A stretch of 64,000 nt of DNA from Paenibacillus terrae (GCF_005217525.1 NZ_PNXQ01000016.1:1068736-1132735); one strand, 5' to 3'. Positions 32,608-42,663 are shown, numbered from the stretch's first letter. Notes: generated by a model not told the origin, from the sequence alone. Made by a program: numbers and translations.

Positions 32608-34119
32608 ATGTTACACGTTGTTAGTCATAAAGAACAGATTGTAAAAAAAGAATTTACAGCAGACACTTCCTTTCTCTCCCTCTATCCAGCAGTGGCCCAT
32701 GAAGCTCGCCCTTTTATATTGGTACTGCCCGGCGGTGGCTACGAGCACTTGGCTTCACATGAGGGAGAACCCATAGCTCGGTGGTTGAATGATTTAGGTA
32801 TTCATGCAGGTGTGCTGCATTACCAAGTCGGAGACTTTGAGTTCGATTCCTTGTTGGATGATGTGGAACATGCCCTGAGGTGGATTCGACAAACGCCTAA
32901 AGACTGGCAAGTGATCCCGGAGCAAGTTGGTCTGATTGGATTCTCAGCAGGCGGGCATTTGGCCTCCATCGTCGCCACCAGAGGGACGGAAAAACCCGAT
33001 CTTCTGCTGTTGGGCTACCCCGTGATTACGTTTCATGATGCTTATACGCATATCGGAAGCCGCACTCATTTTTTAGGTGAACAGCCGACACAGGAGCAGC
33101 TTCACGCCTTTTCATCCGATCAACAAGTGACTTCACAGACCCCTCCAACTTTTATTTGGACAACAGCCAATGACGCCGCTGTTCCAGTCGAAAACAGCTT
33201 GTTGCTGGCTTCCGCATTATCCAGAGAAGGCATTTCATTTGAGCTACATGTGTTTGAGGAAGGGCGCCACGGCTTGGGACTGGCTGAAGATAACCGCGAA
33301 TGCCAGCAATGGCTCGCTCTTGCGGAAAAATGGCTTCAAAAACATAGCTATGTTACAGAAGGCCAACAGATAACATCCAGGCTGTTTATCGCTGGTGATT
33401 CCACCGCTGCCCAAAAAGGAGCTACCGAAAAACCGATGACAGGCTGGGGCGAACACTTGCAGAGTTATTTTGACCCGTCTGTTCAAGTGAACAATCGTGC
33501 GGTGAATGGACGAAGCACCAAATCTTTTATAGCGGAAGGTCGATTGTCTCATATTGAAAAGGAGCTTCGAGCTGGCGATTATCTGTTTATTCAATTTGGA
33601 CACAACGATGAGAAGAAAGAAGATCCCACCCGCTATACCGATCCTGACGGGGACTACCGTCAAAATCTAATTCAATGTATCGAGTCTGCTCGGAAGCGTG
33701 GTGGAATTCCAGTGCTGTTGACCTCTGTAAGCCGCCGCCGCTTTACCGCAGATGGAGAACCTGATCCGCATGCAGTGGGAGCTTATCCCGCAGCCATGAG
33801 ACGAGTAGCCGAGGAAACCCGGACACCACTGCTTGATATTTTTGAAGCCTCTCAGCAGCTTTATCATAACCTTGGAGAAGAAGGGTCCCAGCAGCTATTT
33901 ATGCACTTGCCTGAAAAAGCACATCCGAATTACCCGGCTGGCGTAACGGATAATACTCATTTCTCTGACGAAGGAGCACGGCAGATTGCCAAGCTGGTCG
34001 CTGAAGCCATTAGCCAATGTGCGGAATTACATGCCTTAAAGCAGTTTATGCACTTGGAAGGAACGAATCAAGATAGTGCAAAAGCAGAATTGTTGGTTAA
34101 AAAGGGTGGTTATTTATGA
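32608..34119 (+). CDS. Two-domain esterase: alpha/beta-hydrolase fused to SGNH rhamnogalacturonan acetylesterase-like domain (503 aa)
   Basis: The N-terminal half (1 to about 250) is a BD-FAE/acetyl-esterase-like alpha/beta-hydrolase. Its oxyanion motif is LPGGGYEHLA, with nucleophile Ser113 (IGFSAGGH), Asp189 and His221. The C-terminal half (about 256-490) is an SGNH/GDSL hydrolase of the rhamnogalacturonan acetylesterase type. Its blocks are Ser265 in IAGDSTAAQKG, Gly301 in VNGRSTKS, Asn333 in QFGHNDEK, and Asp448/His451 in VTDNTHFSDEGA. In Bacillus these activities are separate genes (YesT/YesY relatives), so the joined form is notable. It has no signal peptide. The ATG follows GGAGGT. Together the domains would remove acetyl groups from imported pectin oligomers (inference). 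Confidence 0.88.
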   Translation: MLHVVSHKEQIVKKEFTADTSFLSLYPAVAHEARPFILVLPGGGYEHLASHEGEPIARWLNDLGIHAGVLHYQVGDFEFDSLLDDVEHALRWIRQTPKDWQVIPEQVGLIGFSAGGHLASIVATRGTEKPDLLLLGYPVITFHDAYTHIGSRTHFLGEQPTQEQLHAFSSDQQVTSQTPPTFIWTTANDAAVPVENSLLLASALSREGISFELHVFEEGRHGLGLAEDNRECQQWLALAEKWLQKHSYVTEGQQITSRLFIAGDSTAAQKGATEKPMTGWGEHLQSYFDPSVQVNNRAVNGRSTKSFIAEGRLSHIEKELRAGDYLFIQFGHNDEKKEDPTRYTDPDGDYRQNLIQCIESARKRGGIPVLLTSVSRRRFTADGEPDPHAVGAYPAAMRRVAEETRTPLLDIFEASQQLYHNLGEEGSQQLFMHLPEKAHPNYPAGVTDNTHFSDEGARQIAKLVAEAISQCAELHALKQFMHLEGTNQDSAKAELLVKKGGYL

Positions 34120-34727
34120 GAGATTTTAAAATAATAAAGGGACAATTCAACTCTTTTCAAAACTTCGTAAATGCTATTAACGAAAAATCTAAAAAAAAAT
34201 CTACTTTGCTGATTGGGATAGATGGTTGTGGTGGTTCCGGTAAAAGTACATTCGCTTACAAGTTAAAAGAAGAACTATCTAACTCAACTATTGTTCATAA
34301 GGATGACTTCTATCTCTCCTCCTCTAACATTTTAAATACACATCCCTCAAAAAAACCTATCGGTGCTGATTTTGATTGGAAACGTCTTTTAAATCAGATA
34401 CTGGAGCCCATAAGAAATGAAAAGGATGGGCATTATCAACGGTATGATTGGGAGACGGATAAGCTTGCGGAATGGCATACTGTTCCTGTTGGTGGCATTG
34501 TCATAATCGAAGGAGTATATTCCATTCGAAAGGAACTGGAGGATAAATATGACTTCAAAATTTGGGTTGATTGTCCACGAGAAATTAGGCTTTCAAGAGG
34601 TCTTGAAAGAGACGGAGAGCGTGCTCGTGGGATGTGGGAGGATAATTGGATGATTTCAGAAGACATTTATGTAGAAGCTCATAAACCCTTTAAAAGAGCA
34701 GACCTCGTTATTAGTGGAGCTTTATAA
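34116..34727 (+). CDS. P-loop uridine-kinase-like protein (203 aa)
   Basis: A Walker A motif is present (GIDGCGGSGKST, residues about 34-45) in the layout of uridine kinase/phosphoribulokinase-like enzymes, followed by VHKDDFYLSSS, which fits the acceptor-binding region. The C-terminal part has the lid-type arginines RGLERDGERAR. The product is shorter than classical Udk (about 210) and has no clear uridine-specific motif. The start overlaps the esterase stop by ATGA. The base composition is more AT-rich than its neighbour, so it may be a later insertion into the operon. It could phosphorylate a nucleoside or a sugar; the substrate is unknown. Confidence 0.75.
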   Translation: MRDFKIIKGQFNSFQNFVNAINEKSKKKSTLLIGIDGCGGSGKSTFAYKLKEELSNSTIVHKDDFYLSSSNILNTHPSKKPIGADFDWKRLLNQILEPIRNEKDGHYQRYDWETDKLAEWHTVPVGGIVIIEGVYSIRKELEDKYDFKIWVDCPREIRLSRGLERDGERARGMWEDNWMISEDIYVEAHKPFKRADLVISGAL

Positions 34728-34750
34728 ACTTCTTATTCAAAGAATAAAAC

Positions 34751-34783
34751 AGAGAACCTCCATACATAGAGGTTCTCTTGTTT
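34751..34783 (+). terminator. Rho-independent terminator after the kinase gene
   Basis: AGAGAACCTC pairs perfectly with GAGGTTCTCT around CATACATA, followed by TGTTT. Confidence 0.85.
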
Positions 34784-34892
34784 CTTAGCTTAACGATCAT
34801 CACAGGCTTAGTTTTAAGGCGAAGAATTTCGTCGTTGTAAATGAGCTTAGAGATAGTGTCCTATCTCCTCAGCGAAAGAAGGTATAAACAAC

Positions 34893-34920
34893 AAAAACCC
34901 CTTGCTATGGAAGGGGTTTT
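34893..34920 (-). terminator. Terminator downstream of the CAT tRNA
   Basis: On the minus strand AAAACCCCTT pairs with AAGGGGTTTT, followed by TTGTT. Confidence 0.8.
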
Positions 34921-34927
34921 GAGGAAA

Positions 34928-35001
34928 TGGGCCCTGAGGGACTCGAACCCCCGACCAATCGGTTATGAGCCGACCGCTCTAACCAACTGAGCTAAGGGCC
35001 C
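34928..35001 (-). tRNA. tRNA with CAT anticodon, probably tRNA-Ile2 (or elongator Met)
   Basis: A 74-nt cloverleaf is seen on the minus strand. Acceptor GGGCCCT pairs with AGGGCCC plus A; the D arm is GCTCAGTTGGTTAGAGC; the anticodon stem GTCGG/CCGAT encloses CTCATAA with anticodon CAT; the T arm is GGTTCGAGTCC. The GGGCCCTTAGCTC start and the CTCATAA loop resemble tRNA-Ile2, whose C34 is changed to lysidine, more than B. subtilis elongator tRNA-Met. This cannot be settled from sequence alone. Confidence 0.9.
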
Positions 35002-35126
35002 TCAAAAAAATATGTATATTCACGCTACATTTACATAAAACAGCGGCGTTAATTAATATACAACATTTTCTTGTGTTTCGTCAATAGTTTAGAGAAAATT
35101 TTTCTTTTTAATTTTTTTTTATGAAT

Positions 35127-35291
35127 CTAGGGAATAAACCGGACGCCATAACGTCCTTTGCGCGAGCGGTACACCTCCACTGCGCGGGGATCGTTGTAGC
35201 CGTACATCCAGCCGTCGTGCTCCAGCCTTTTTGCCAGACAACCTGCCTGAAATTTGGTCGTGTACAGTCTGCCGTAGTAAATCCAATACAT
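35127..35291 (-). CDS. Small basic protein upstream of or behind the pyr operon (54 aa)
   Basis: The ATG at 35291 follows GAGGGAG with a good spacer. The product (MYWIYYGRLYTTKFQAGCLA, then KRLEHDGWMYGYNDPRAVEV and so on) is rich in Tyr, Trp, Arg and Lys and has no membrane helix. The family is not recognised. It lies 129 bases after pyrE in the same direction and could be read through from the pyr operon, since no terminator is visible between them. Confidence 0.55.
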   Translation of the reverse strand: MYWIYYGRLYTTKFQAGCLAKRLEHDGWMYGYNDPRAVEVYRSRKGRYGVRFIP

Positions 35292-35420
35292 CCGAACTCC
35301 CTCTTTTCACATGATGGTAGGAGTTAGTGTAACCGGATCGAATTCGAATTACACGGCCTGCATCATAACAATCTGCAACGAGTATGAGTCGCTTTAATAA
35401 ATGGCCCCGTATGCTAAGCC

Positions 35421-36062
35421 TTATTTGCCAAAGGAGGCCGGGTCCTGACGCCACGAACGCAGCAGCTCCAGTTCTTCCTCCTGAATCGTTCCCTCACGCA
35501 AGGCAACGTCCATCAGAGCCGTGTAATTGGACAAGCTTTGCAGCTTCACACCTGCTTCTGCAAAGGCTTGAGTCGCTTTATCAAGCTGGTAGCTGAAAAT
35601 AGCGAGTACAGCTAACGGCTGGGCGCCTGCTTGCTCTATGGCCTGCGCTGCTTTGATGGAGCTGCCGCCAGTAGAGATGAGATCCTCGATAACAATAACC
35701 TTCTGTCCCTCACTAATCCGACCTTCGATCTGGTTCTCTTTGCCGTGTCCTTTAGCTTTGTCCCTTACATACGCCATCGGCAGATTTAGCTTTTGCGCCA
35801 CCCAGGCAGCATGAGGAATCCCCGCTGTAGCCGTGCCTGCTATGACTTCGGTTTCAGGGTATTGCTCACGGATCACAGCAGCGAACGAATCAGCAATCAG
35901 CTCGCGCACCTCCGGGTAGGACATGGTCAGGCGATTGTCACAGTAAATAGGCGATTTAATGCCGGATGTCCATGTAAAAGGCTGCTGTGGACGCAGCGCT
36001 ACCGCCTGGATACGTAACAGATGGGATGCAATTTGCTCGGGGATATTATTTAATGTAGTCAT
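35421..36062 (-). CDS. pyrE: Orotate phosphoribosyltransferase (213 aa)
   Basis: It converts orotate and PRPP into OMP. It has the type I phosphoribosyltransferase fold with the PRPP-binding motif VIVIEDLISTGGSS (about 120-133) and flexible-loop RDKAKGHGKENQIEG (99-113). N-terminal FTWTSGIKSPIYCDNR (24-39) is the orotate-binding segment. The length matches the bacterial type. Its ATG overlaps the pyrF stop (ATGA) and follows GAGGAGAT inside pyrF. It is the last gene of the pyr operon. Confidence 0.96.
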   Translation of the reverse strand: MTTLNNIPEQIASHLLRIQAVALRPQQPFTWTSGIKSPIYCDNRLTMSYPEVRELIADSFAAVIREQYPETEVIAGTATAGIPHAAWVAQKLNLPMAYVRDKAKGHGKENQIEGRISEGQKVIVIEDLISTGGSSIKAAQAIEQAGAQPLAVLAIFSYQLDKATQAFAEAGVKLQSLSNYTALMDVALREGTIQEEELELLRSWRQDPASFGK

Positions 36063-36796
36063 ACTTGGTTCATCTCCTCAATAATGTGTTCCGCTGCGGC
36101 ACGCGGGTCTGCTGCAGCCGTGATGGGGCGTCCAACGACGATGTAGCTGCTACCCTGGGCGATGGCCTGTCCAGGTGTCACTACACGTGACTGGTCGCCT
36201 GTAGCGCTGCCTGCCGGACGTATGCCAGGGGTAATCGTCTTGAAGTCCGCCCCGCATACAGCGCGGATTGCAGGCACTTCCAACGGGGATGCCACTACTC
36301 CGTCCAATCCTGCCTCACGGGTCAGTTGTGCGTATCGAACGACCGCATCCTGTACCGTACCAGGAATACCTATCTCCTGGTTCATAGTTGTCTGATCCGT
36401 ACTGGTTAGCTGTGTAACAGCAATAATGAGCGGCATGGCAAGCGAGCTGTCTGCGGAAACTGCTGCTTCGGCCCCGGCCTTGGCGGCTGCCATCATATTT
36501 CTTCCTCCGGCAGCGTGTACGTTGAACATATCCACACCCAGGCGGGTGATGCTCTCCGCACCTCCCCGTACGGTGTTGGGGATATCATGCATTTTCAAAT
36601 CCAGAAATACGGAGTATCCTCTCGCCTTTAGCTGCTCAACAAAGGCGGGCCCTGCGCTATAAAACAGCTGCATGCCTACTTTTATATAACAGGGAATACC
36701 CTCCAGTTGTTGAATAAGCCGCTCTGCCTGCTGCGCATCCGGGTAATCTAACGCGACCATCAACCGTCCTGCCATCTGCTGAAATGCTTCGTTCAT
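36059..36796 (-). CDS. pyrF: Orotidine 5'-phosphate decarboxylase (245 aa)
   Basis: It decarboxylates OMP to UMP, the last step. The start is assigned to ATG 36796 (MNEAFQQMAGRLMVALDYPD) behind AGGGGAT. The frame extends 19 residues further without support. Motifs seen: LMVALDYPDAQQ at the start of the barrel; FLDLKMHDIPNTV, with the Lys-Asp catalytic residues of the DxKxxDI group; and TPGIRP with its phosphate loop near the C-terminus. It overlaps pyrE by four bases. Confidence 0.96.
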   Translation of the reverse strand: MNEAFQQMAGRLMVALDYPDAQQAERLIQQLEGIPCYIKVGMQLFYSAGPAFVEQLKARGYSVFLDLKMHDIPNTVRGGAESITRLGVDMFNVHAAGGRNMMAAAKAGAEAAVSADSSLAMPLIIAVTQLTSTDQTTMNQEIGIPGTVQDAVVRYAQLTREAGLDGVVASPLEVPAIRAVCGADFKTITPGIRPAGSATGDQSRVVTPGQAIAQGSSYIVVGRPITAAADPRAAAEHIIEEMNQV

Positions 36797-36844
36797 CGTC
36801 CTGCATCCCCTTTTCACGTCAATTCGGGTACATTTGCCCGTGAT

Positions 36845-36882
36845 AAAGGACATCCGTCAGCCGAAGCTGATGAATGTCCTTT
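36845..36882 (-). other. Intercistronic hairpin between carB and pyrF
   Basis: AAAGGACAT (36845-36853) and ATGTCCTTT (36874-36882) pair perfectly, with an inner GTCAGCCGAAGCTGAT stem. The minus strand then reads ATCACGG, not a T-run. It lies where many pyr operons carry pyrK-pyrD and may stabilise or process the transcript. Confidence 0.5.
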
Positions 36883-36920
36883 CCTGTACTACTTATTTTT
36901 CATCCTCTATTCGTATCGCG

Positions 36921-39900
36921 TTAGTGGCTCAGAACCGGCATGGATTCGGATGTAAAGTTAATCGTCTCCAGCATTCTCAGCAAAGCGCGTACAGTATCCA
37001 GCGAGGTCATGCAGACGATGCCGTTCTCAACCGCTTCACGGCGAATACGGAATCCATCACGCTCTGGCGTTTTCCCCTTGGTCAGCGTATTGAAGACAAA
37101 GTTGGCTTCACCCGTACGGATCATATCCAGAATGTTCGGGGTACCCTCGCTCAGCTTGTTGATCGTCTTCACTGGAATGTTAGCCTGCTCCAGCGCAGCC
37201 GCCGTTCCACCTGTTGCAATAATTTTGTAGCCCAGTCTGTAAAAGCCCTGCATCAGTTCCACTGCTTCTTCTTTGTCCTTATCCGCCACCGTGATGATGA
37301 TCGCTCCGGTAGATGGGATTTTCATACCAGCACCCACGAGTCCTTTGTACAACGCTTTGGCGTACTGAATGTCGCGTCCCATCACTTCACCCGTCGATTT
37401 CATTTCCGGCCCCAGGGTCGGCTCTACACGGCGCAGCTTGGCAAAAGAGAATACCGGAACCTTGACCGAGACATAATTACTTTCAGGCCATAGCCCTTCT
37501 GTATAGCCCGCATCCTTGAGTTTGCCGCCCAAAATGGCCTGTGTCGCCAGATTCGCCATCGGAATATTCGTGACTTTGCTCAGGAAAGGAACCGTCCGCG
37601 AGGAACGCGGGTTGACCTCGATCACATACACCTCATCTTGATGAATGACGAACTGGATGTTCACCAGACCGATCGTTTTCAATTCCTTGGCGATGCTGAT
37701 CGTGATTTCCACGATTTTTTGCTTCAGCTCGTCAGACAAGTGTTGCGGTGGGTACACCGCGATAGAGTCACCTGAGTGAACCCCTGCCCGTTCCACATGC
37801 TCCATAATGCCCGGCACCAATACCGTTTCGCCGTCACAGATGGCGTCAACCTCAACTTCTTTGCCCAGCATGTAACGGTCGATCAGTACGGGATGCTCAG
37901 GGTTGATTTTAACAGCTTCTTCCATGTAGCGCAGCAATTCCGCATCGGAGTAAACAATCTCCATAGCACGTCCGCCGAGGACGTAGGATGGACGCACCAG
38001 CACCGGATAGCCCAGCGCTTGAGCAGTTCCTACCGCTTCATCAACCGAGATGACCGTGTTGCCCTTAGGCTGTGCAATAGCCAGACGTGACAGCAACCGC
38101 TCAAACTTTTTCCGATCTTCCGCTTCGTCGATACTTTCCAGACTCGTACCCAAAATGTTCACGCCTGCCGCACTAAGCGGAGCTGCGAGATTAATGGCTG
38201 TTTGACCGCCGAACTGGACGATAACGCCAATCGGTTTTTCCTGCTCGATGACGTTCATGACATCCTCGAAGAAGAGCGGCTCAAAGTAGAGACGGTCAGA
38301 TGTGTTAAAGTCCGTAGATACCGTTTCAGGATTGTTATTGATGATCACTGCTTCATAGCCCGCTTTTTGAATGGCCCATACCGCATGTACGGTGGAGTAA
38401 TCAAATTCAATCCCTTGCCCGATCCGAATCGGCCCGGAGCCGAGTACGATGACTTTCTCTTTATTGGATGGAATCACTTCGTTTTCCACCTCATAAGAGG
38501 AATAATAGTACGGCGTTGTAGCTTCAAACTCGGCTGCGCATGTATCTACCATTTTATAGACAGGACGCAGGTTGTGACTCAGGCGGAACTCACGTACCTC
38601 GCGCTCGGTTGTCATGCTGCCACCCAGTTGGCCCAGACTGCGAACCTCGGCGATGGAGCGGTCCGTAAAACCATTACGTTTGGCCTGATAGAGTGTTTCG
38701 TAGGTCAGTTCGGATTCTTCAGCCATTTTGGCTTCGAACTTGACAATGCCCTCTACCTTGTCGAGGAACCACCAGTCAATTTTCGTTAAATCCTGAATTT
38801 CCTGCTGCTCCCAGCCGCGACGGAATGCTTCAGCTACCAGGAACAAGCGCTCATCATCCGCTTTAATCAGGCGCTCCGTGAGCACCTCATCCGACAGTTG
38901 ATCGGCTCCCTTAAGATGCAGACGGTGTACACCGATTTCCAGCGACCGTACCGCTTTGTGGATGGACTCTTCGAACGTGCGACCGATAGCCATCACTTCG
39001 CCAGTTGCTTTCATTTGCGTGCCTAGCTTGCGGTTGGCAGAAATGAATTTGTCGAACGGCCAGCGCGGTATTTTGCTCACAATATAATCCAGTGTCGGCT
39101 CAAAGCAAGCATATGTTTGCCCCGTTACCGGGTTCACGATTTCATCCAGCGTGTAGCCCAGCGCGATTTTGGCAGCCATTTTGGCGATTGGATATCCAGT
39201 CGCCTTGGAAGCCAGCGCCGAGGAACGACTCACCCGCGGATTTACTTCAATGACATAGTATTGATAGCTGTGTGGATCAAGCGCAAACTGCACATTACAC
39301 CCGCCTTCAATGTTGAGGGCGCGGATAATTTTCAGGGAAGCAGAGCGCAGCATCTGGTACTCTCGATCTGACAGCGTCTGACTCGGCGCTACAACGATAC
39401 TGTCGCCAGTATGTACGCCGACTGGATCAAAGTTTTCCATGTTGCAGACAACGATACAGTTATCATTGCCGTCACGCATAACCTCATACTCGACTTCCTT
39501 CATGCCTGCGATGCTTTTTTCCACCAGACATTGTCCAATGGGACTGTAACGCAAGCCAGAACTTACCGTCTCACGCAGTTCTTCTTCGTTCGCACAGATC
39601 CCGCCGCCTGTTCCACCCAGCGTATAAGCCGGGCGAACGATGATCGGATAACCGATTTCGTTAGCAAAATCCAGCGATTCCTCTAGCGTTGTAACAATAA
39701 CGCTCTCAGGTACAGGCTGTTCCAGCTCACGCATCAAATCGCGGAACAAGTCACGGTCCTCGGCTTTTTCAATCGAAGTCAGCTGTGTTCCCAGTAGCTT
39801 GACGTTTTCACGCTCCAGTACTCCGGCACGAGCCAGCTCCACCGCCATATTCAATCCTGTCTGTCCTCCCAGTGTAGGAAGCAGGCCATCCGGACGCTCT

Positions 39901-40139
39901 TGACGGATAATTTGTGTTACAAAATCAAGTGTAATCGGCTCGATGTATACTTTGTCCGCCATGTTCGTGTCTGTCATGATGGTTGCCGGATTACTGTTGA
40001 TCAGCACTACCTCGACGCCTTCTTCTTTGAGCGCTTGACAAGCTTGTGTACCAGCGTAGTCGAATTCCGCAGCCTGACCAATCACGATAGGGCCGGAACC
40101 AATTACGAGTATTTTTTTAAGTTCTGTATTTTTCGGCAT
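36921..40139 (-). CDS. carB: Carbamoyl-phosphate synthase large subunit (1072 aa)
   Basis: It makes carbamoyl phosphate from bicarbonate, glutamine-derived ammonia and two ATP. It has two homologous ATP-grasp halves, each opening with [20 protein letters not shown] or [40 protein letters not shown] and [19 protein letters not shown] are the two ATP-grasp Asn/Arg motifs. The C-terminal MGS-like allosteric domain follows (about 935-1060, [20 protein letters not shown]). The ATG lies one base after the carA stop, behind GAGAGGAGAG. The full length and both catalytic halves are intact. In PyrR operons this paralogue is the pyrimidine-specific enzyme (pyrAB). Confidence 0.97.
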   Translation of the reverse strand: MPKNTELKKILVIGSGPIVIGQAAEFDYAGTQACQALKEEGVEVVLINSNPATIMTDTNMADKVYIEPITLDFVTQIIRQERPDGLLPTLGGQTGLNMAVELARAGVLERENVKLLGTQLTSIEKAEDRDLFRDLMRELEQPVPESVIVTTLEESLDFANEIGYPIIVRPAYTLGGTGGGICANEEELRETVSSGLRYSPIGQCLVEKSIAGMKEVEYEVMRDGNDNCIVVCNMENFDPVGVHTGDSIVVAPSQTLSDREYQMLRSASLKIIRALNIEGGCNVQFALDPHSYQYYVIEVNPRVSRSSALASKATGYPIAKMAAKIALGYTLDEIVNPVTGQTYACFEPTLDYIVSKIPRWPFDKFISANRKLGTQMKATGEVMAIGRTFEESIHKAVRSLEIGVHRLHLKGADQLSDEVLTERLIKADDERLFLVAEAFRRGWEQQEIQDLTKIDWWFLDKVEGIVKFEAKMAEESELTYETLYQAKRNGFTDRSIAEVRSLGQLGGSMTTEREVREFRLSHNLRPVYKMVDTCAAEFEATTPYYYSSYEVENEVIPSNKEKVIVLGSGPIRIGQGIEFDYSTVHAVWAIQKAGYEAVIINNNPETVSTDFNTSDRLYFEPLFFEDVMNVIEQEKPIGVIVQFGGQTAINLAAPLSAAGVNILGTSLESIDEAEDRKKFERLLSRLAIAQPKGNTVISVDEAVGTAQALGYPVLVRPSYVLGGRAMEIVYSDAELLRYMEEAVKINPEHPVLIDRYMLGKEVEVDAICDGETVLVPGIMEHVERAGVHSGDSIAVYPPQHLSDELKQKIVEITISIAKELKTIGLVNIQFVIHQDEVYVIEVNPRSSRTVPFLSKVTNIPMANLATQAILGGKLKDAGYTEGLWPESNYVSVKVPVFSFAKLRRVEPTLGPEMKSTGEVMGRDIQYAKALYKGLVGAGMKIPSTGAIIITVADKDKEEAVELMQGFYRLGYKIIATGGTAAALEQANIPVKTINKLSEGTPNILDMIRTGEANFVFNTLTKGKTPERDGFRIRREAVENGIVCMTSLDTVRALLRMLETINFTSESMPVLSH

Positions 40140-40140
40140 A

Positions 40141-41277
40141 TTAGCGCTCTCCTCTCACTGCGGCGGCGATAGCAGCCTGACGCGGTTGCTTTGGATGATT
40201 TCTTTTGTGCTCACGGATCATGTCCAGAAAGCGGTCAAACAAGTAGCCGTTATCGTAAGGTCCAGGCGCAGCCTCCGGATGATATTGCACCGAAAACGCG
40301 GGATACTTGGTATGCTTAAGACCTTCAATCGTTTTATCGTTGTTATTAATATGCGTCACTTCAAGCTCGGTTCCTTCGATCGAACCCTCATTCACGGTGT
40401 AGCCGTGATTTTGTGAAGTGATGAAGCAGCGTCCGCTCTCCAGTTCCTTCACAGGATGGTTACCGCCACGATGACCGAATTTCAGTTTCTCCGTATCCGC
40501 TCCCGAAGCTAAGGCAAACAACTGGTGTCCCAAGCAAATTCCGAAGATCGGATATTCTCCTAGCAGTTCAGCCACCGTGCGTACGGCATGCGGTACGTCT
40601 TTGGGATCTCCAGGGCCGTTGGACAACTGAATTCCGTCCGGGTCCAAGCGACGAATTTCCTCTGCCGTTGTATCATGCGGAACCACTACTACGTCGCAAT
40701 CCCTTTTATTCAGTTCACGCAAGATACCGCTCTTAGCGCCGTAGTCAATCAGTACGATCCGCTCCCCGTTACCAGGGCTGCTATACGGATGAGGCGTGGA
40801 GGTCAATGGAACCTGATTACGCAGTTCTTCAATCGTCAGGTTAGCCATCATTTCTTTCAGTTCTTCCACAGGCTGAGTGCCCGTCGTCAAAATGCCCTTC
40901 ATCGTGCCGTGATGGCGAATAATCCGGGTAAGCATGCGGGTGTCGATGTCGCTAATGCCAATGATGCCATATTCCTTCAGCAAATCGTCCACGCTGTATT
41001 GGGCACGCCAGTTGCTTGGCACCGGCTCGTAACGTCGAACGGCAAAGCCATGCACATAAGGCCGCACCGACTCGAAGTCATCCCGAGTAATTCCGTAATT
41101 GCCAATCAGCGGGTAAGTCATTGTTACGATTTGTCCGCAATAAGAGGGATCGGTCAGTACCTCCTGGTAGCCTGTAATCCCTGTGTTGAAAACGACCTCG
41201 CCTGTTTTTTCACCGTCCGCACCAAATGCTGTGCCTGTAAACAGCGTGCCGTCCTGAAGCAACAATCTTGCCTGCAT
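40141..41277 (-). CDS. carA: Carbamoyl-phosphate synthase small (glutaminase) subunit (378 aa)
   Basis: It hydrolyses glutamine and passes ammonia to CarB. The N-terminal CPSase_sm_chain domain begins [15 protein letters not shown] and contains [20 protein letters not shown]. The class I glutamine amidotransferase domain has the nucleophile Cys in [14 protein letters not shown] and the His/Glu pair in [13 protein letters not shown]. All are present. The ATG follows CAGAGGAGTGAG and the gene directly joins carB. Confidence 0.97.
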   Translation of the reverse strand: MQARLLLQDGTLFTGTAFGADGEKTGEVVFNTGITGYQEVLTDPSYCGQIVTMTYPLIGNYGITRDDFESVRPYVHGFAVRRYEPVPSNWRAQYSVDDLLKEYGIIGISDIDTRMLTRIIRHHGTMKGILTTGTQPVEELKEMMANLTIEELRNQVPLTSTPHPYSSPGNGERIVLIDYGAKSGILRELNKRDCDVVVVPHDTTAEEIRRLDPDGIQLSNGPGDPKDVPHAVRTVAELLGEYPIFGICLGHQLFALASGADTEKLKFGHRGGNHPVKELESGRCFITSQNHGYTVNEGSIEGTELEVTHINNNDKTIEGLKHTKYPAFSVQYHPEAAPGPYDNGYLFDRFLDMIREHKRNHPKQPRQAAIAAAVRGER

Positions 41278-41340
41278 CCCGTCTCACTCCTCTGTATGTT
41301 TTCCTGCTATAAGGTTCTATTTATAAAATGATTTGTATTT

Positions 41341-42663
41341 TTAGTTTGCTTGGTCAGCCGACCAAACCAGTTTGCCGTCTACCCAGGTTTTTACGGGCCA
41401 GCCTTTGAGCTTCCAGCCTGTAAAAGGGGTGTTGCGTCCTTTGCTGGCAAATGCTTGCGGGTCAACTGCCTGCTCCTGCTCCAAATCAATCATGGTCAGG
41501 TCCGCAGGTGCTCCTTCTTCTAGACGCCCTGTGTCGAGGCGGAAGACACGTGCCGGGTCAGCCGTCATGCGCCGCACCAGAAAGTCGAGCGTCCACTGTC
41601 CGGTAGCTACAAATTTCGTGTATAGCAGCGGGAAAGCTGTTTCAAAGCCAACGATACCGAAAGGTGCCAGTTCCAAGCCTTTTGCCTTCTCTTCTTCGCT
41701 GTGTGCCGCATGGTCGGTTACGATGATGTCGATCGTACCGTCCTCCAGTCCCTCGATGCAGGCCTGCACATCACGCGGGGAGCGCAGCGGAGGATTCATT
41801 TTCCAATTCGCATCCAGCCCCGGAATGTCTTCATCCGACAATACCAGATGGTGTGGACATACCTCAGCCGTTACCTTGATGCCAAAAGATTTTGCGTGGC
41901 GAATCAACCGCACTGACTGCTCTGTGCTGACATGGCATACATGATAGTGTGCCCCGGTTGCCTCAGATAGTAAAATGTCCCGTCCGACGTGAATCGCTTC
42001 GGATTCGTTCGGAATGCCTTTAAGTCCGTGACGCTTGGCAAATTCGCCTTCTGTCACCGCCGCTCCTTCAACAAGCGTGTTATCTTCGCAGTGAGCAATA
42101 ACCGGCATATCCAGTGCTTTGGCCCGCGCCATGGCGTCCTTCATCATTTGCGCGCTTTGCACTCCGACACCGTCGTCAGTAAAGCCGATTGCGCCTGCTG
42201 CTTTGAGCGCTTCAAAGTCCGTCAGTTCCCGTCCCAGCTCGTTTTTCGTAATGGCTGCGTAAGGAAGTACCTTGGCAAGCCCGGCGTCCTGCCCCTTTTT
42301 CAGTACCAGTTGAACCGTATCCGCATTGTCTGTCACCGGGCGTGTGTTCGGCATGCAGGCAATCGTCGTAAATCCACCTTTCACCGCCGCACGGCTGCCC
42401 GTTTCAATCGTTTCTTTATATTCAAAGCCAGGTTCTCTCAGATGCACATGCATGTCGATCAAACCGGGAATCACCAGCTTGCCTTGGGCATCGATTTTTT
42501 CGACTTGGCTCTCCTGCTCGGATGTCCCTTCTTCCACGAGGAGACTAACTCCAGCGTCCGCATTTACGATTGCCAGGATTTTTCCGTCCGCGATGAGAAT
42601 AGATTTCAGTTCAGCTTCGCCCTGCTCGTTCAATACGCTTGCGTTCATAATTAATTGGTTCAT
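41341..42663 (-). CDS. pyrC: Dihydroorotase, class I type (440 aa)
   Basis: It closes carbamoyl aspartate to dihydroorotate. It is an amidohydrolase of the class I, roughly 430-residue type. HVHLREPGFEYKETIETG holds the first metal-binding His pair and substrate Arg. The metal-bridging Asp or Lys equivalent falls in TDDGVGVQ. VIAHCEDN and HYHVCHVSTEQS carry further metal His residues, and DIIVTDHAAHSEEEK the catalytic Asp. The ATG follows GAGCGGAGGAAC. It stands between pyrB and carA in the pyr operon. Confidence 0.95.
   Translation of the reverse strand: MNQLIMNASVLNEQGEAELKSILIADGKILAIVNADAGVSLLVEEGTSEQESQVEKIDAQGKLVIPGLIDMHVHLREPGFEYKETIETGSRAAVKGGFTTIACMPNTRPVTDNADTVQLVLKKGQDAGLAKVLPYAAITKNELGRELTDFEALKAAGAIGFTDDGVGVQSAQMMKDAMARAKALDMPVIAHCEDNTLVEGAAVTEGEFAKRHGLKGIPNESEAIHVGRDILLSEATGAHYHVCHVSTEQSVRLIRHAKSFGIKVTAEVCPHHLVLSDEDIPGLDANWKMNPPLRSPRDVQACIEGLEDGTIDIIVTDHAAHSEEEKAKGLELAPFGIVGFETAFPLLYTKFVATGQWTLDFLVRRMTADPARVFRLDTGRLEEGAPADLTMIDLEQEQAVDPQAFASKGRNTPFTGWKLKGWPVKTWVDGKLVWSADQAN

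Noticed and set aside
35119..35454. Open frame on the minus strand reading out of the pyrE end
   Set aside because: It overlaps the small 54-residue gene and the pyrE end in another frame and has no ribosome site.
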